Positions 1-8,011 of a stretch of 64,000 nt of DNA are shown here, one piece after another. The position numbers and the translations under genes were made by a program. The notes beneath the pieces are model-generated. The model saw only the letters and a list, made by a program, of their open reading frames with translations, searched no databases and was not told where the DNA came from. Source of the stretch: Caulobacter sp. (GTDB taxonomy: Bacteria; Pseudomonadota; Alphaproteobacteria; Caulobacterales; Caulobacteraceae); contig WGLL01000003.1 in assembly GCA_016125585.1 (NCBI GenBank), positions 62,001 through 126,000 on the forward strand. The letters are read 5' to 3'. The first letter of the stretch is position 1, and each line of letters begins with the position of its first letter.

Positions 1-1841
1 AACTTGCCGGTCTTCAGGGACAGCTTGCCGGTGCCGCAGGTCGGGCAGATGCGCGGATCGGAGCCGTCTTCCTTGGCCGGGAAGATGTGGGGGCCGAGGC
101 TCTCGTTGAGGGCGTCGAGGATATGGGTGGTCCGCAGCTCGCCGATCTCGGCGACGGCGGCGTGGAACTCGGTCCAGAAGTCGCGCAGCAGCACCTTCCA
201 GTCGAGTTTGCCGTCGCTGACCAGATCGAGCTTTTCCTCCAGGGCGGCGGTGAAGTCGTATTCCACGTAGCGGGCGAAGAACTGCTCGAGGAAGGCGGTG
301 ACCAGCCGTCCCTTGTCTTCGGGGATGAAGCGGTTCTTTTCCATCCGCACATAGGCGCGGTCGCGCAGCACGGTCAGGACCGAGGCGTAGGTCGAGGGCC
401 GGCCGATGCCGAGCTCTTCCATCTTCTTGACCAGGCTGGCTTCCGAATAGCGCGGGGGCGGTTCGGTGAAGTGCTGGTCGGCCTTGCAGCTCAGAACCTT
501 CGCCGCCGCGCCTTCATTGATGGCGGGCAGGCGGGCGCTGTCCTCGTCATCGGCGTCGTCGCGGCCCTCTTCGTAGACTGCGAGATAGCCGGGGAACTGA
601 ACGACCTGGCCGGAGGCGCGCAGGCCGGTCTGGCCGTCGGCGCCTTCAAGTTCGACGGTGCTCCGCTCGATGCGGGCCGCTTCCATCTGCGAGGCCAGCA
701 TCCGCTTCCAGATCAGCTCATAGAGCCGGCCAAGGTCGCCCTCGAGGCGCAGCTTGCCGGGATTGCGGTTGAGCGAGGTGGGGCGGATGGCCTCGTGGGC
801 TTCCTGGGCGTTCTTGGCCTTGGTCTTGTAGTGGCGGGCGCTCTCGGGGACGTAGTCGTTGCCATAGAGGCCGGAAATGACCTCGCGGGCTTCCTGCAGC
901 GCCTCGGGCGCGGCCTGGACCCCGTCGGTCCGCATATAGGTGATCAGGCCGACGGTCTCGCCGCCGATGTCGATGCCCTCATACAGCTTCTGCGCCGCCT
1001 GCATGGTGCGCTGGGCGTTGAAACCGAGCTTGCGGCTGGCTTCCTGCTGCAGGGTCGAGGTGGTGAAGGGCGGCGGCGGGATGCGTTTCGCCGGCTTCTT
1101 CTCCACCGATTTGACGGTGAAGGTGGTGGCGTTGACCGCGGCCCGGGCGGCCATGGCGTAGGTCTCGTTGCCGAGATCGAACTTGGTCAGGCGCTTGCCG
1201 GCGTGGGTGACCAGACGGGCGGTGAAGGGCTCGGCGCCGGCGGAGACCTCGGCGTCGACCGACCAGTATTCCTGGGTCCTGAAGCGCTCGATCTCAAGCT
1301 CGCGATCGACGACCAGGCGCAGGGACACCGACTGGACCCGGCCCGCCGAGCGTGATCCGGGCAGCTTGCGCCAGAGCACCGGCGAGAGGGTGAAGCCGAC
1401 CAGATAGTCGAGGGCCCGGCGCGCCAGATAGGCGTCGACCAGTTCCATATCGATGTCGCGGGGCCGGGCCATGGCCTCGGTGACGGCGGCCTTGGTGATG
1501 GCGTTGAAGGTCACCCGGCTGACGGTCTTGTCTTTCAGCGCCTTCTTCTTCTGGAGGATTTCCAGAACGTGCCAGCTGATCGCCTCACCTTCGCGGTCGG
1601 GGTCGGTGGCGAGGATCAGACCGTCGGCCCCCTTGAGCGCGTCGACGATGTCGCTGATCCGCTTGGTCGACTTGCCGTCGACCTCCCAGGTCATGGAGAA
1701 ATCATCGTCGGGTCTGACCGAGCCATCCTTGGACGGCAGGTCGCGGACGTGACCGTAGGAGGCCAGGACGGTGAAGCCCGGTCCCAGGTATTTGTTGATG
1801 GTCTTGGCCTTGGCCGGGCTCTCGACGACGACGACGTTCAT
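1..1841 (-). CDS. topA: DNA topoisomerase I (C-terminus cut by window edge)
   Basis: Type IA topoisomerase that relaxes negatively supercoiled DNA. The protein starts MNVVVVESPAKAKTI, the classic Toprim start. The Toprim metal motif DPDREGEA follows, then the active-site segment ITYMRTDG with the catalytic Tyr near residue 302. At the window edge the first C-terminal zinc finger begins (CPTCGTGKLSLKTGKF). About 613 residues are visible. The C-terminal zinc-ribbon and basic tail, which would make roughly 850-900 residues in alphaproteobacteria, lie outside the window. The start at 1841 is the first Met before the Toprim motif. dprA often sits next to topA in this group but here is at 20-21 kb. 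Confidence 0.97.
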   Translation of the reverse strand, partial: MNVVVVESPAKAKTINKYLGPGFTVLASYGHVRDLPSKDGSVRPDDDFSMTWEVDGKSTKRISDIVDALKGADGLILATDPDREGEAISWHVLEILQKKKALKDKTVSRVTFNAITKAAVTEAMARPRDIDMELVDAYLARRALDYLVGFTLSPVLWRKLPGSRSAGRVQSVSLRLVVDRELEIERFRTQEYWSVDAEVSAGAEPFTARLVTHAGKRLTKFDLGNETYAMAARAAVNATTFTVKSVEKKPAKRIPPPPFTTSTLQQEASRKLGFNAQRTMQAAQKLYEGIDIGGETVGLITYMRTDGVQAAPEALQEAREVISGLYGNDYVPESARHYKTKAKNAQEAHEAIRPTSLNRNPGKLRLEGDLGRLYELIWKRMLASQMEAARIERSTVELEGADGQTGLRASGQVVQFPGYLAVYEEGRDDADDEDSARLPAINEGAAAKVLSCKADQHFTEPPPRYSEASLVKKMEELGIGRPSTYASVLTVLRDRAYVRMEKNRFIPEDKGRLVTAFLEQFFARYVEYDFTAALEEKLDLVSDGKLDWKVLLRDFWTEFHAAVAEIGELRTTHILDALNESLGPHIFPAKEDGSDPRICPTCGTGKLSLKTGK

Positions 1842-2092
1842 GAACTGTGGCTTGAATCTCTTGAGCGGTGAGGGGGCGAAAGGCCCCGGCCCGGGCGCGG
1901 GAAGGTGCGTCGCCGGATAGGGGAATGTCAACGCGGGAGAGAATCAGGTGGTGAGCCTGCGGACAATTCGCCAGCGGATCAGGCGGCGGCGCCCCTCAAA
2001 ATGCGGCCGGGAAGCGGAGCGGGGCGGCGCCCCCCCCTTGCCGGGGGTGTCGGACACCGGGCCTGCGCGCACAATCGACAAGATTTCAATTT
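1842..2092. other. Intergenic region between divergent topA and the ExoD-like gene
   Basis: About 250 nt with no convincing gene. It holds one short GC-rich inverted repeat, GGTGTC-G-GACACC at 2046-2058. No run of T follows it, so it is not a normal terminator. Both flanking genes are transcribed outward, so their promoters must lie here. Confidence 0.6.
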
Positions 2093-2126
2093 CTTCACGG
2101 GCGCGTGAAGGCGGCTTTCCTATATA
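2093..2126 (+). promoter_or_regulatory. Palindrome plus -10-like box upstream of the ExoD-like gene
   Basis: CTTCACG-GGCG-CGTGAAG (2093-2110) is a perfect 7-bp inverted repeat with a 4-nt centre. A TATATA box follows at 2121-2126, and the ExoD-like ATG is at 2142. No Shine-Dalgarno is visible between the box and the ATG, so the transcript may be leaderless or nearly so. The palindrome lies where a -35 region or operator would be. The binding factor is unknown. Confidence 0.4.
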
Positions 2127-2141
2127 AGCGCTTCCAGACCC

Positions 2142-2789
2142 ATGACCGACACCGATCACCCCCCTCGCGTCTCAGACATCCTCGCCGGCATCGCCGCCGA
2201 GGAGCATGCGACGGTGTCGGTGAGCGACGTGACCCACGCCTTCGGCGACCGCGCCTTCGGGGCGCTGATGTTCGTCTTCGCGGCCCCCCTGGCCCTGCCG
2301 ATGCCGCCCGGCGTCTCGGCGGTGCTGGGCGCGCCGCTGCTGTTCATCACCGTGCAGTGGATGGTCGGGCGGAAAACCCTGTGGTTGCCCGGGGTCATCG
2401 CCAACCGGACGATGAGCCGGTCGGACTATGTGGCCCTGATGGGCAAGCTGACGCCCTATCTGTCGTGGCTGGAGCGGCGGCTGCGCCGACGCATCACCTT
2501 CCTCTATGGGCCGGTCATCGACCGGTTGACCGGCCTGGTCTGCGTCATCCTGGCGACCATCGTCTTCCTGCCGATCCCGTTCGGAAACATGATCCCCAGC
2601 TTCGCCATCGCCGCCTTCGCCCTGGGGCTGGCCGAGCGGGACGGGCTGGCGGCCCTGATCGGCTGGCTGGCGTCCTTCATCAGCGTGGTGGTGCTGGCGC
2701 TGCTCTGGAAGGCCATCCTGGTCGGGGCCATCGCCTTCTTCGGCGTCCTGGGCGACAACATCCACTGGATCGCCGCTCGACTGGGCTAG
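2142..2789 (+). CDS. ExoD-family exopolysaccharide synthesis membrane protein
   Basis: 215-residue integral membrane protein of the ExoD family, named after the rhizobial protein affecting exopolysaccharide and alkali tolerance. Its biochemical role is not settled. It shows the family pattern: a soluble N-terminus (VSVSDVTHAFGDRAFGALMF), a hydrophobic segment with a proline-rich PLALPMPPGVSAVLGAPLL stretch near residues 50-70, then paired hydrophobic helices around 125-155 and 165-200 with the FLPIPFGNMIPSFAIA motif. It stands alone between divergent topA and a convergent esterase gene. The start is the first ATG after a TATATA box, with no clear ribosome-binding site. Confidence 0.85.
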   Translation: MTDTDHPPRVSDILAGIAAEEHATVSVSDVTHAFGDRAFGALMFVFAAPLALPMPPGVSAVLGAPLLFITVQWMVGRKTLWLPGVIANRTMSRSDYVALMGKLTPYLSWLERRLRRRITFLYGPVIDRLTGLVCVILATIVFLPIPFGNMIPSFAIAAFALGLAERDGLAALIGWLASFISVVVLALLWKAILVGAIAFFGVLGDNIHWIAARLG

Positions 2790-2808
2790 GGGGCGCCGCT
2801 CCGGAGCC

Positions 2809-4368
2809 TCAGGTTCCCTGCTGGATGAAGGGGACCTTCTCGAACAGCCGCCGCTCATCGCCGCGGGGATCGTCGACCTGCCTCGGGGTCACGTCCCAGA
2901 CCATCGTCTGGCGCCGGTCCAGGCCGTAGGGCTCCCAGCGGGGCAGGCCGGGATGGTTGGGATCGCCATGGCGGGCGAAGGCGATGAAGCTGTCCATCAT
3001 CCGATCGCTCAGCGCCCGCGCGTCGGGTCCGGTCCCGGTGATCGAGCCTTCCGCGCCGAGGTTTCCGAACACCAGGGGAATGTCGAAGGTGTGCGGCGCG
3101 CCCCATTTGCCGCCGTCGAGCGGCGAACCCCAGTCCAGCTGATAGACAAAGGCCGGAGCGCCCTGGGCGGCGCGCAATTCGGCCTCGACGATGGCCGCCC
3201 GCCAGGACCGGGCGGCGGTGGTGGCGGCGAAGAAGACATCGCTGGGGGAATAGTCCGGATAGAGTTCGCGGTATCGGCGGATCACCAGCAAGGGGTCGAT
3301 GTCCACGCGCAGATTGGGGATCAGCTTGCCGGGCAGCTCGTCCCAGGTGAGGGCGTACATCGCCGGATCTCTGAAGAACCCCCGGGTCTCGTCATGGGTG
3401 TTGCCGATCATCATCGGCGCGGCGGCGCCGAGCGGCGGGGCGTCTGGATAGAAGGGGTGGCGGGTCAGGCTGCGCTCGTCCAGCACCGGGCCGAAATAGA
3501 GCCCGCCAGAGCCGATTACCGGATCGACTGTTGCGGCCGCTTCAAGAATTCGGATGGCGGGGAGGGCGGCCAGGTCGCCGGGCTCCGCCTTCAGGGCGTC
3601 CAGCAGGGCCCGGGCGCGGCGGGTGGCGTTGGTCGGGCCGGAGACGGTCAGCTGCTGGCCGCTCATCGTCGCCGCGCGGTGGAACAGGCCGGCGGCGGCG
3701 GGCATGGCCATCAGGGTGGCGATCTTGGCCCCGCCGCCGGACTGGCCGAACAGCATGACCCTGCCCGGGTCGCCGCCGAAGCGGGCGATGTTGTCGCGCA
3801 CCCAGCGCAGGGCCAGGACCAGGTCCAGCATCCCGGTGTTGCCGCTGTCCTCGCACCCGGGGATCAGGCGGTTCAGGTAGAGATAGCCCAGGGGCCCCAG
3901 CCGGTGATTGAGGGTGACCACCACCACATCGCCGCGACGGGCCAGGGCGGCGCCGTCGTAGAGGGGGCTGGAGCCGGAGCCGGTCGCATAGGCGCCGCCG
4001 TGGATATAGACCATGACCGGCCGGGCGGCGGGGTCGAGGCCGGGTGTCCAGATATTGAGGAACAGGCAGTCCTCGCTCTGGTTCGGCTCATTGCCTCGCT
4101 GGATCGAGGCGGGTCCGAAGGCGAGCGCCGGAGCCGGGTCGCGCCAGCGCGCCGGCGCGCGCGGCGGCTGAAACCGGGTCGGCGGCGTCCCATAGCGAAC
4201 GCCCTTGAAGACCGACAGGCCCTCGACATTGAGGCCCCTGACCGGGCCGGCTGTGGTGGCGACCACAGGATCGGCGGCGGTGGCCGCCGAGGTTGTGGCG
4301 GCGGTTCCGGCCAGGGCCAGGCTGAGCCCGGCGATCACCTGTCGGCGGTGGGGCGGATGCAAGCTCAT
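2809..4368 (-). CDS. Type B carboxylesterase, probable Tat-exported
   Basis: 519-residue carboxylesterase of the alpha/beta-hydrolase type B family, cleaving carboxylic esters. Its substrate is not predictable. The N-terminus HRRQVIAGLSLALAG is a twin-arginine-like signal followed by an Ala-rich cleavage region near residue 32. The oxyanion segment YIHGGAY lies at about 121-127, and the nucleophile elbow is GQSGGG with Ser near 210 (GESAGG is commoner). The acidic residue is in THDETRGF and the catalytic His in GAPHTFDIPLVF. Length is normal for the family. It converges on the ExoD-like gene with a 19-nt gap. Confidence 0.9.
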   Translation of the reverse strand: MSLHPPHRRQVIAGLSLALAGTAATTSAATAADPVVATTAGPVRGLNVEGLSVFKGVRYGTPPTRFQPPRAPARWRDPAPALAFGPASIQRGNEPNQSEDCLFLNIWTPGLDPAARPVMVYIHGGAYATGSGSSPLYDGAALARRGDVVVVTLNHRLGPLGYLYLNRLIPGCEDSGNTGMLDLVLALRWVRDNIARFGGDPGRVMLFGQSGGGAKIATLMAMPAAAGLFHRAATMSGQQLTVSGPTNATRRARALLDALKAEPGDLAALPAIRILEAAATVDPVIGSGGLYFGPVLDERSLTRHPFYPDAPPLGAAAPMMIGNTHDETRGFFRDPAMYALTWDELPGKLIPNLRVDIDPLLVIRRYRELYPDYSPSDVFFAATTAARSWRAAIVEAELRAAQGAPAFVYQLDWGSPLDGGKWGAPHTFDIPLVFGNLGAEGSITGTGPDARALSDRMMDSFIAFARHGDPNHPGLPRWEPYGLDRRQTMVWDVTPRQVDDPRGDERRLFEKVPFIQQGT

Positions 4369-4493
4369 GCAGCGATGATACCGGTTACCACGATTGGGCG
4401 CGAGCCCCCGGCGGGGGCTGGAAGACCCCCAATTCGGGGCATGGGCGGCGGGGAGGGTGCGTCTAGGCTGTCCTCACAGCGAAGGAGATGATC

Positions 4494-4856
4494 ATGCGTC
4501 CGTCCCCCGCCTTCATCGTCGCGACCGCCGTTCTGGTTCTGGCCGGCGCGGCCGAGGCCGCCTCGCCCACGGACGCCCGCAGCTGCGCGGTCCGCTACAC
4601 AGCGCTTCGCAACATGACGAGCTATGCCTTCGACAAGCCGGACGTGCTGGCAAAATCCAAGAAATTCGGGCAGCAGGCCGTCGCCGTCCTCATCAAGTCC
4701 GGCGCCATCAAGGCGGGAGACGCGCTGCCCAAGGACGTCTCGGACGACGGGGCGGCCTATGTCCGGGACTGGCGCGATGGCAAGGTCGCCGATGAGACGG
4801 TGGCCGCGGATCTGTCCGCCTGCAACGTGGCCTTCGGATTCCCCAGCCTGCTGTAG
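4494..4856 (+). CDS. Small exported protein of unknown function
   Basis: 120 residues with a clear signal peptide (hydrophobic core FIVATAVLVLAGA, cleavage near AEAA-SP). The mature part carries two cysteines (RSCAV and LSACNV) that could form one disulfide, and no recognised domain. GAAGGAG at 4481-4487 is 6 nt from the ATG at 4494 and abuts an earlier in-frame ATG at 4488, so 4494 is the better start. It is divergent from the esterase and isolated from the EF-G-like gene by about 200 nt. Function unknown; periplasmic location inferred. Confidence 0.75.
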   Translation: MRPSPAFIVATAVLVLAGAAEAASPTDARSCAVRYTALRNMTSYAFDKPDVLAKSKKFGQQAVAVLIKSGAIKAGDALPKDVSDDGAAYVRDWRDGKVADETVAADLSACNVAFGFPSLL

Positions 4857-4973
4857 CGCCCGCGGCGCACCGCGCGGTTCACGGCCTTGTGCGCCCGGAG
4901 CTGAGGCTCTTGCCGGGCCACCGCTCATTGGCGACTTGCGGGTGCGGCGCACACAAGCGTTGAGTATCCCCGT

Positions 4974-5032
4974 GAAGGACGGGTCTCGTCCTTCCCTGAC
5001 CCGAAAACGCGCGGCCCGGCCGCGAGGCCTCG
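4974..5032 (+). promoter_or_regulatory. Structured 5' leader upstream of the EF-G-like gene
   Basis: Three GC-rich dyads lie in a row: GAAGGACG-N5-CGTCCTTC (4974-4994), CGCGGC-N3-GCCGCG (5010-5024) and the palindrome CGAGGCCTCG (5023-5032). They sit 26-84 nt before the chosen start codon. There is no T tract, so they do not look like a terminator for the gene upstream. A structured 5' UTR is possible but unproven. Confidence 0.35.
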
Positions 5033-5057
5033 CCGCCTAAAGGTGGGAGGTCCCCTC

Positions 5058-7082
5058 ATGGGTAGAAACGCAGGCGCCGTTCGGACCATTGTCCTCGTAG
5101 GTCCGAACGGCGCGGGAAAGACAACCCTGTTCGAAGCCCTGCTGCACGCGGCGGGCGCCACCGACCGGCAGTCGCCGGTCGGCCAGTCGGGTTCAGTCGG
5201 CGACGGCTCGCCCGAGGCCCGCGCCGTCGGCCAGTCGGTGGAGCTGAACATCGCCGGCTTCGATTTCATGGACGACCGCTATGCGCTGATCGACTGTCCC
5301 GGATCGGTGGAGTTCCGCGCCGAGGCCGACCACGCCCTGGCCTGCGCCGATCTGGCCCTGCTAGTCATCGATCCGGAGCCGGAAAAGGCGGTGCTGGCCC
5401 AGCCGTGGCTGAAGGAGATCGAGCGCCTGGGCCTGCCGCGAGCGGTGTTCGTCAATCGCATCGACCAGGCGCGGGGCAATGTCGAGGACCTGCTGCGGGC
5501 GCTGCAGCCGGTCAGCGCCGCGCCGGTGGTGGCCCGGCAGCTGCCGATCTGGCGGGACGAGCACGTCGTCGGTTACATCGATCTGGCCCTGGAGCGGGCC
5601 TATGTCTACCGGCCCGGCCAGCCCTCGCAGCCGGTCGATATTCCCGGCGAGCTGAAGGACGAGGAGGCCAACGCCCGCTTCCACATGCTCGAACAGATGG
5701 CCGACTTCGACGACGCCCTGATGGAGCAACTTCTCGAGGACCAGACGCCGGATCTGTCGGCCGTCTTTGCCGACATCATCGCCGAGACCCGCGCCGGGCA
5801 GATCGCGCCGGTGTTCTTCGGCGCCGCCGCCCAGGGCTGCGGGGTCAGGCGGCTGCTGAAAGCCCTGCGCCACGACGCGCCGGAGCCTGAGGCGGCCGAG
5901 CGCCGGCTGGGGGCGGAGGGTCCCGCCGCCTTTGTGATCAAGACGAGCCACGCCGGTCAGGCCGGCAAGATGACCTACGCCCGCATCCTCGGCGCCGATC
6001 TGGCCGACGGCGCCGACCTCAGCCTGCCGGACGGGGAGAAGGGCCGGGTCAGCGGGCTGTTCGCGGTGATGGGCCAGGCCACGCGGAAGGTCGCGTCGGC
6101 CCGGCGGGGCGAGGTGGTCGCGCTCGGCAAGGTCGAGGGGGCCCACGCCGGAGACCGGCTGGCGGTCGGCGGCGGCGCGGCCCGGGCCGGAGTGGCGGCT
6201 GCGCCGCGCTTTCCGGTCTATGAGATCGCCATCGAGACCCGCGACCGCAAGGACGACGTGCGGCTGTCGGGCGCCCTGAGCAAGCTGCTCGAGGAGGACG
6301 GCGGGCTGTCGCTGATCCATGACGGCGAACTGCATGAGATGCGGCTGGCCGGGCAGGGCGAGGCCCATCTGCGCATCGCCCTGGACCGCCTCAAGCGCCG
6401 CTATGGCCTGGAGGTGGCCAGCCATCCGCCGACGACGCCCTACAAGGAGACTATCCGCAAGGCGGTGACCCAGCGCGGCCGGCACAAGAAACAGACCGGC
6501 GGCCACGGCCAGTTCGGCGATGTGGTGCTGGAGGTGCGGCCGCTGGCGCGGGGCGAGGGCTTCCGGTTCGACGACCGGATCACCGGCGGCGTGGTGCCGA
6601 AACAGTGGATTCCGGCGGTCGAGGCCGGGGTCCGGGACGCGATGGAGAAGGGGCCGCTGGGCTTCCCGGTGGTCGATGTCGCCGTCACCCTGGTCGACGG
6701 CAGCTGGCATCCGGTCGACAGCAGCGAGATGGCCTTCCGCACCGCGGGACGCATCGGCATGAGCGAGGCCCTGGCGGCGGCCGCGCCGATCCTGCTGGAA
6801 CCGATCGAGAAGCTGACCATCTACGCGCCCAACACCGCCACGGCGCGGATCACCTCGACCCTGTCGCACAAGCGCGGCCAGATCCTGGGCTTCGACGCCC
6901 GCGACGGCTGGCCCGGCTGGGACCGCATCGAGGTCTGCATGCCGCACGCCGAACGTCAGGACTTCATCATCGACCTGCGCTCGATGACCCAGGGCCTGGG
7001 CGACTTCGAGGCGGCCTTCGACCACCGGGTCGAGCTGACCGGCCCCAAGGCCGAGGAGGTGCTGCAGGCGGTCGGGGCCTGA
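5058..7082 (+). CDS. EF-G-like translational GTPase paralogue (FusA2 type)
   Basis: 674-residue protein with the EF-G domain order: GTPase domain, beta-barrel domain II, then domains III-V. The C-terminal half is well conserved (PPTTPYKETI, GRHKKQTGGHGQFGDV, DVAVTLVDGSWHPVDSSEMAF). The P-loop is GPNGAGKTT (residues 15-23), not the usual AHIDAGKTT. Switch II reads DCPGSVEF with Ser83 where the catalytic His of canonical EF-G stands, and G4 is NRID (133-136). It resembles the EF-G2 paralogues rather than the housekeeping factor. The ATG at 5058 has GGGAGG 7 nt upstream; a GTG at 5043 is less likely. Confidence 0.88.
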   Translation: MGRNAGAVRTIVLVGPNGAGKTTLFEALLHAAGATDRQSPVGQSGSVGDGSPEARAVGQSVELNIAGFDFMDDRYALIDCPGSVEFRAEADHALACADLALLVIDPEPEKAVLAQPWLKEIERLGLPRAVFVNRIDQARGNVEDLLRALQPVSAAPVVARQLPIWRDEHVVGYIDLALERAYVYRPGQPSQPVDIPGELKDEEANARFHMLEQMADFDDALMEQLLEDQTPDLSAVFADIIAETRAGQIAPVFFGAAAQGCGVRRLLKALRHDAPEPEAAERRLGAEGPAAFVIKTSHAGQAGKMTYARILGADLADGADLSLPDGEKGRVSGLFAVMGQATRKVASARRGEVVALGKVEGAHAGDRLAVGGGAARAGVAAAPRFPVYEIAIETRDRKDDVRLSGALSKLLEEDGGLSLIHDGELHEMRLAGQGEAHLRIALDRLKRRYGLEVASHPPTTPYKETIRKAVTQRGRHKKQTGGHGQFGDVVLEVRPLARGEGFRFDDRITGGVVPKQWIPAVEAGVRDAMEKGPLGFPVVDVAVTLVDGSWHPVDSSEMAFRTAGRIGMSEALAAAAPILLEPIEKLTIYAPNTATARITSTLSHKRGQILGFDARDGWPGWDRIEVCMPHAERQDFIIDLRSMTQGLGDFEAAFDHRVELTGPKAEEVLQAVGA

Positions 7083-7147
7083 GACCGGTCGGTGGGGCGG
7101 CGGATAGCGGTTCGACAGCGGCCAGTGTCGTGGTCTAGGAAGCGGCC

Positions 7148-7939
7148 ATGTCAGCTCCGCCCCCCGCCATCATCCTCAGCACCCCCCAGATGGCCGAGAA
7201 CATCGGCGCCGTGGCGCGGGTCATGGCCAATTTCGGCCTCTCGGACCTGCGCCTGGTCACGCCGCGCGACGGCTGGCCGCAGGAGCGCGCCTGGGCCAGC
7301 GCCTCGGGCGCCGACTGGCCGCTCGACAACGCCCGGGTGTTTGGCTCGGTGGCCGAGGCCATCGCCGACCTGACCCTGGTGCTGGCCACCACCGCCCGCA
7401 ATCGCGAGACCCAGTTGCCGGTGCTGACCCCTCGCCAGGCGGCGGCCGACCTGCACGCCCGCGTCGCGGCGGGCCAGGCGGTGGGCCTGCTGTTCGGGGG
7501 CGAGCGGGCCGGGCTGGAGACCGCCGACATCGCCCTGTGCCAGGGCATTGTCACCATCCCGGTCGACGAGCGCTTCCGCTCGCTGAACCTGGCCCAGGCG
7601 GTGGCCCTGAACTGCTACGAGTGGCGGCTGGGGGTCGACGAGACGCCGCGCCAGGCCTTCGCGCACAATGCCCTGCCGCCCGCCGACCAGGCGGCGATGA
7701 TGGGGCTCTATGAGCATCTGGAGGCCGAACTGGACGAGGCCGGCTTCTTCCATCCGCCGGAAAAGCGGCCGTCGATGACCCGAAACCTGCGGGTGGCCCT
7801 GGGCCGGGCCAGCTTCACCGACCAGGAGGTCAGCACCTTTCGCGGCGTGATCACCGCCCTGTCGAGAGGGCGAGGTCGGGTGCTGGCCAAGCTGGCGGCG
7901 CAGAAGGCGGCGGCCGAGGCGGCCAGGAACAAGCCCTGA
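7148..7939 (+). CDS. trmJ: tRNA (cytidine/uridine-2'-O-)-methyltransferase, TrmJ/SpoU family
   Basis: 263-residue SPOUT-class RNA methyltransferase, probably acting on the 2'-OH of position 32 in tRNA with SAM. Visible motifs are the N-terminal ENIGAVARVMANFG, the knot motif LLFGGERAGL, and the C-terminal knot IPVDERFRSLNLAQAVALN, which together build the SAM site. A helical C-terminal extension follows, as in TrmJ. The ATG at 7148 is preceded by GGAAG. It lies downstream of the EF-G-like gene, a loose translation-related pairing. Family assignment is strong; the exact tRNA position is inferred. Confidence 0.9.
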   Translation: MSAPPPAIILSTPQMAENIGAVARVMANFGLSDLRLVTPRDGWPQERAWASASGADWPLDNARVFGSVAEAIADLTLVLATTARNRETQLPVLTPRQAAADLHARVAAGQAVGLLFGGERAGLETADIALCQGIVTIPVDERFRSLNLAQAVALNCYEWRLGVDETPRQAFAHNALPPADQAAMMGLYEHLEAELDEAGFFHPPEKRPSMTRNLRVALGRASFTDQEVSTFRGVITALSRGRGRVLAKLAAQKAAAEAARNKP

Positions 7940-8011
7940 GCCATTCCTTTTTCCTTGCGAAATGAAACCGTGCGGTATCGTTTTCCAACAAGGGACTAGG
8001 GAGAGGACGCG

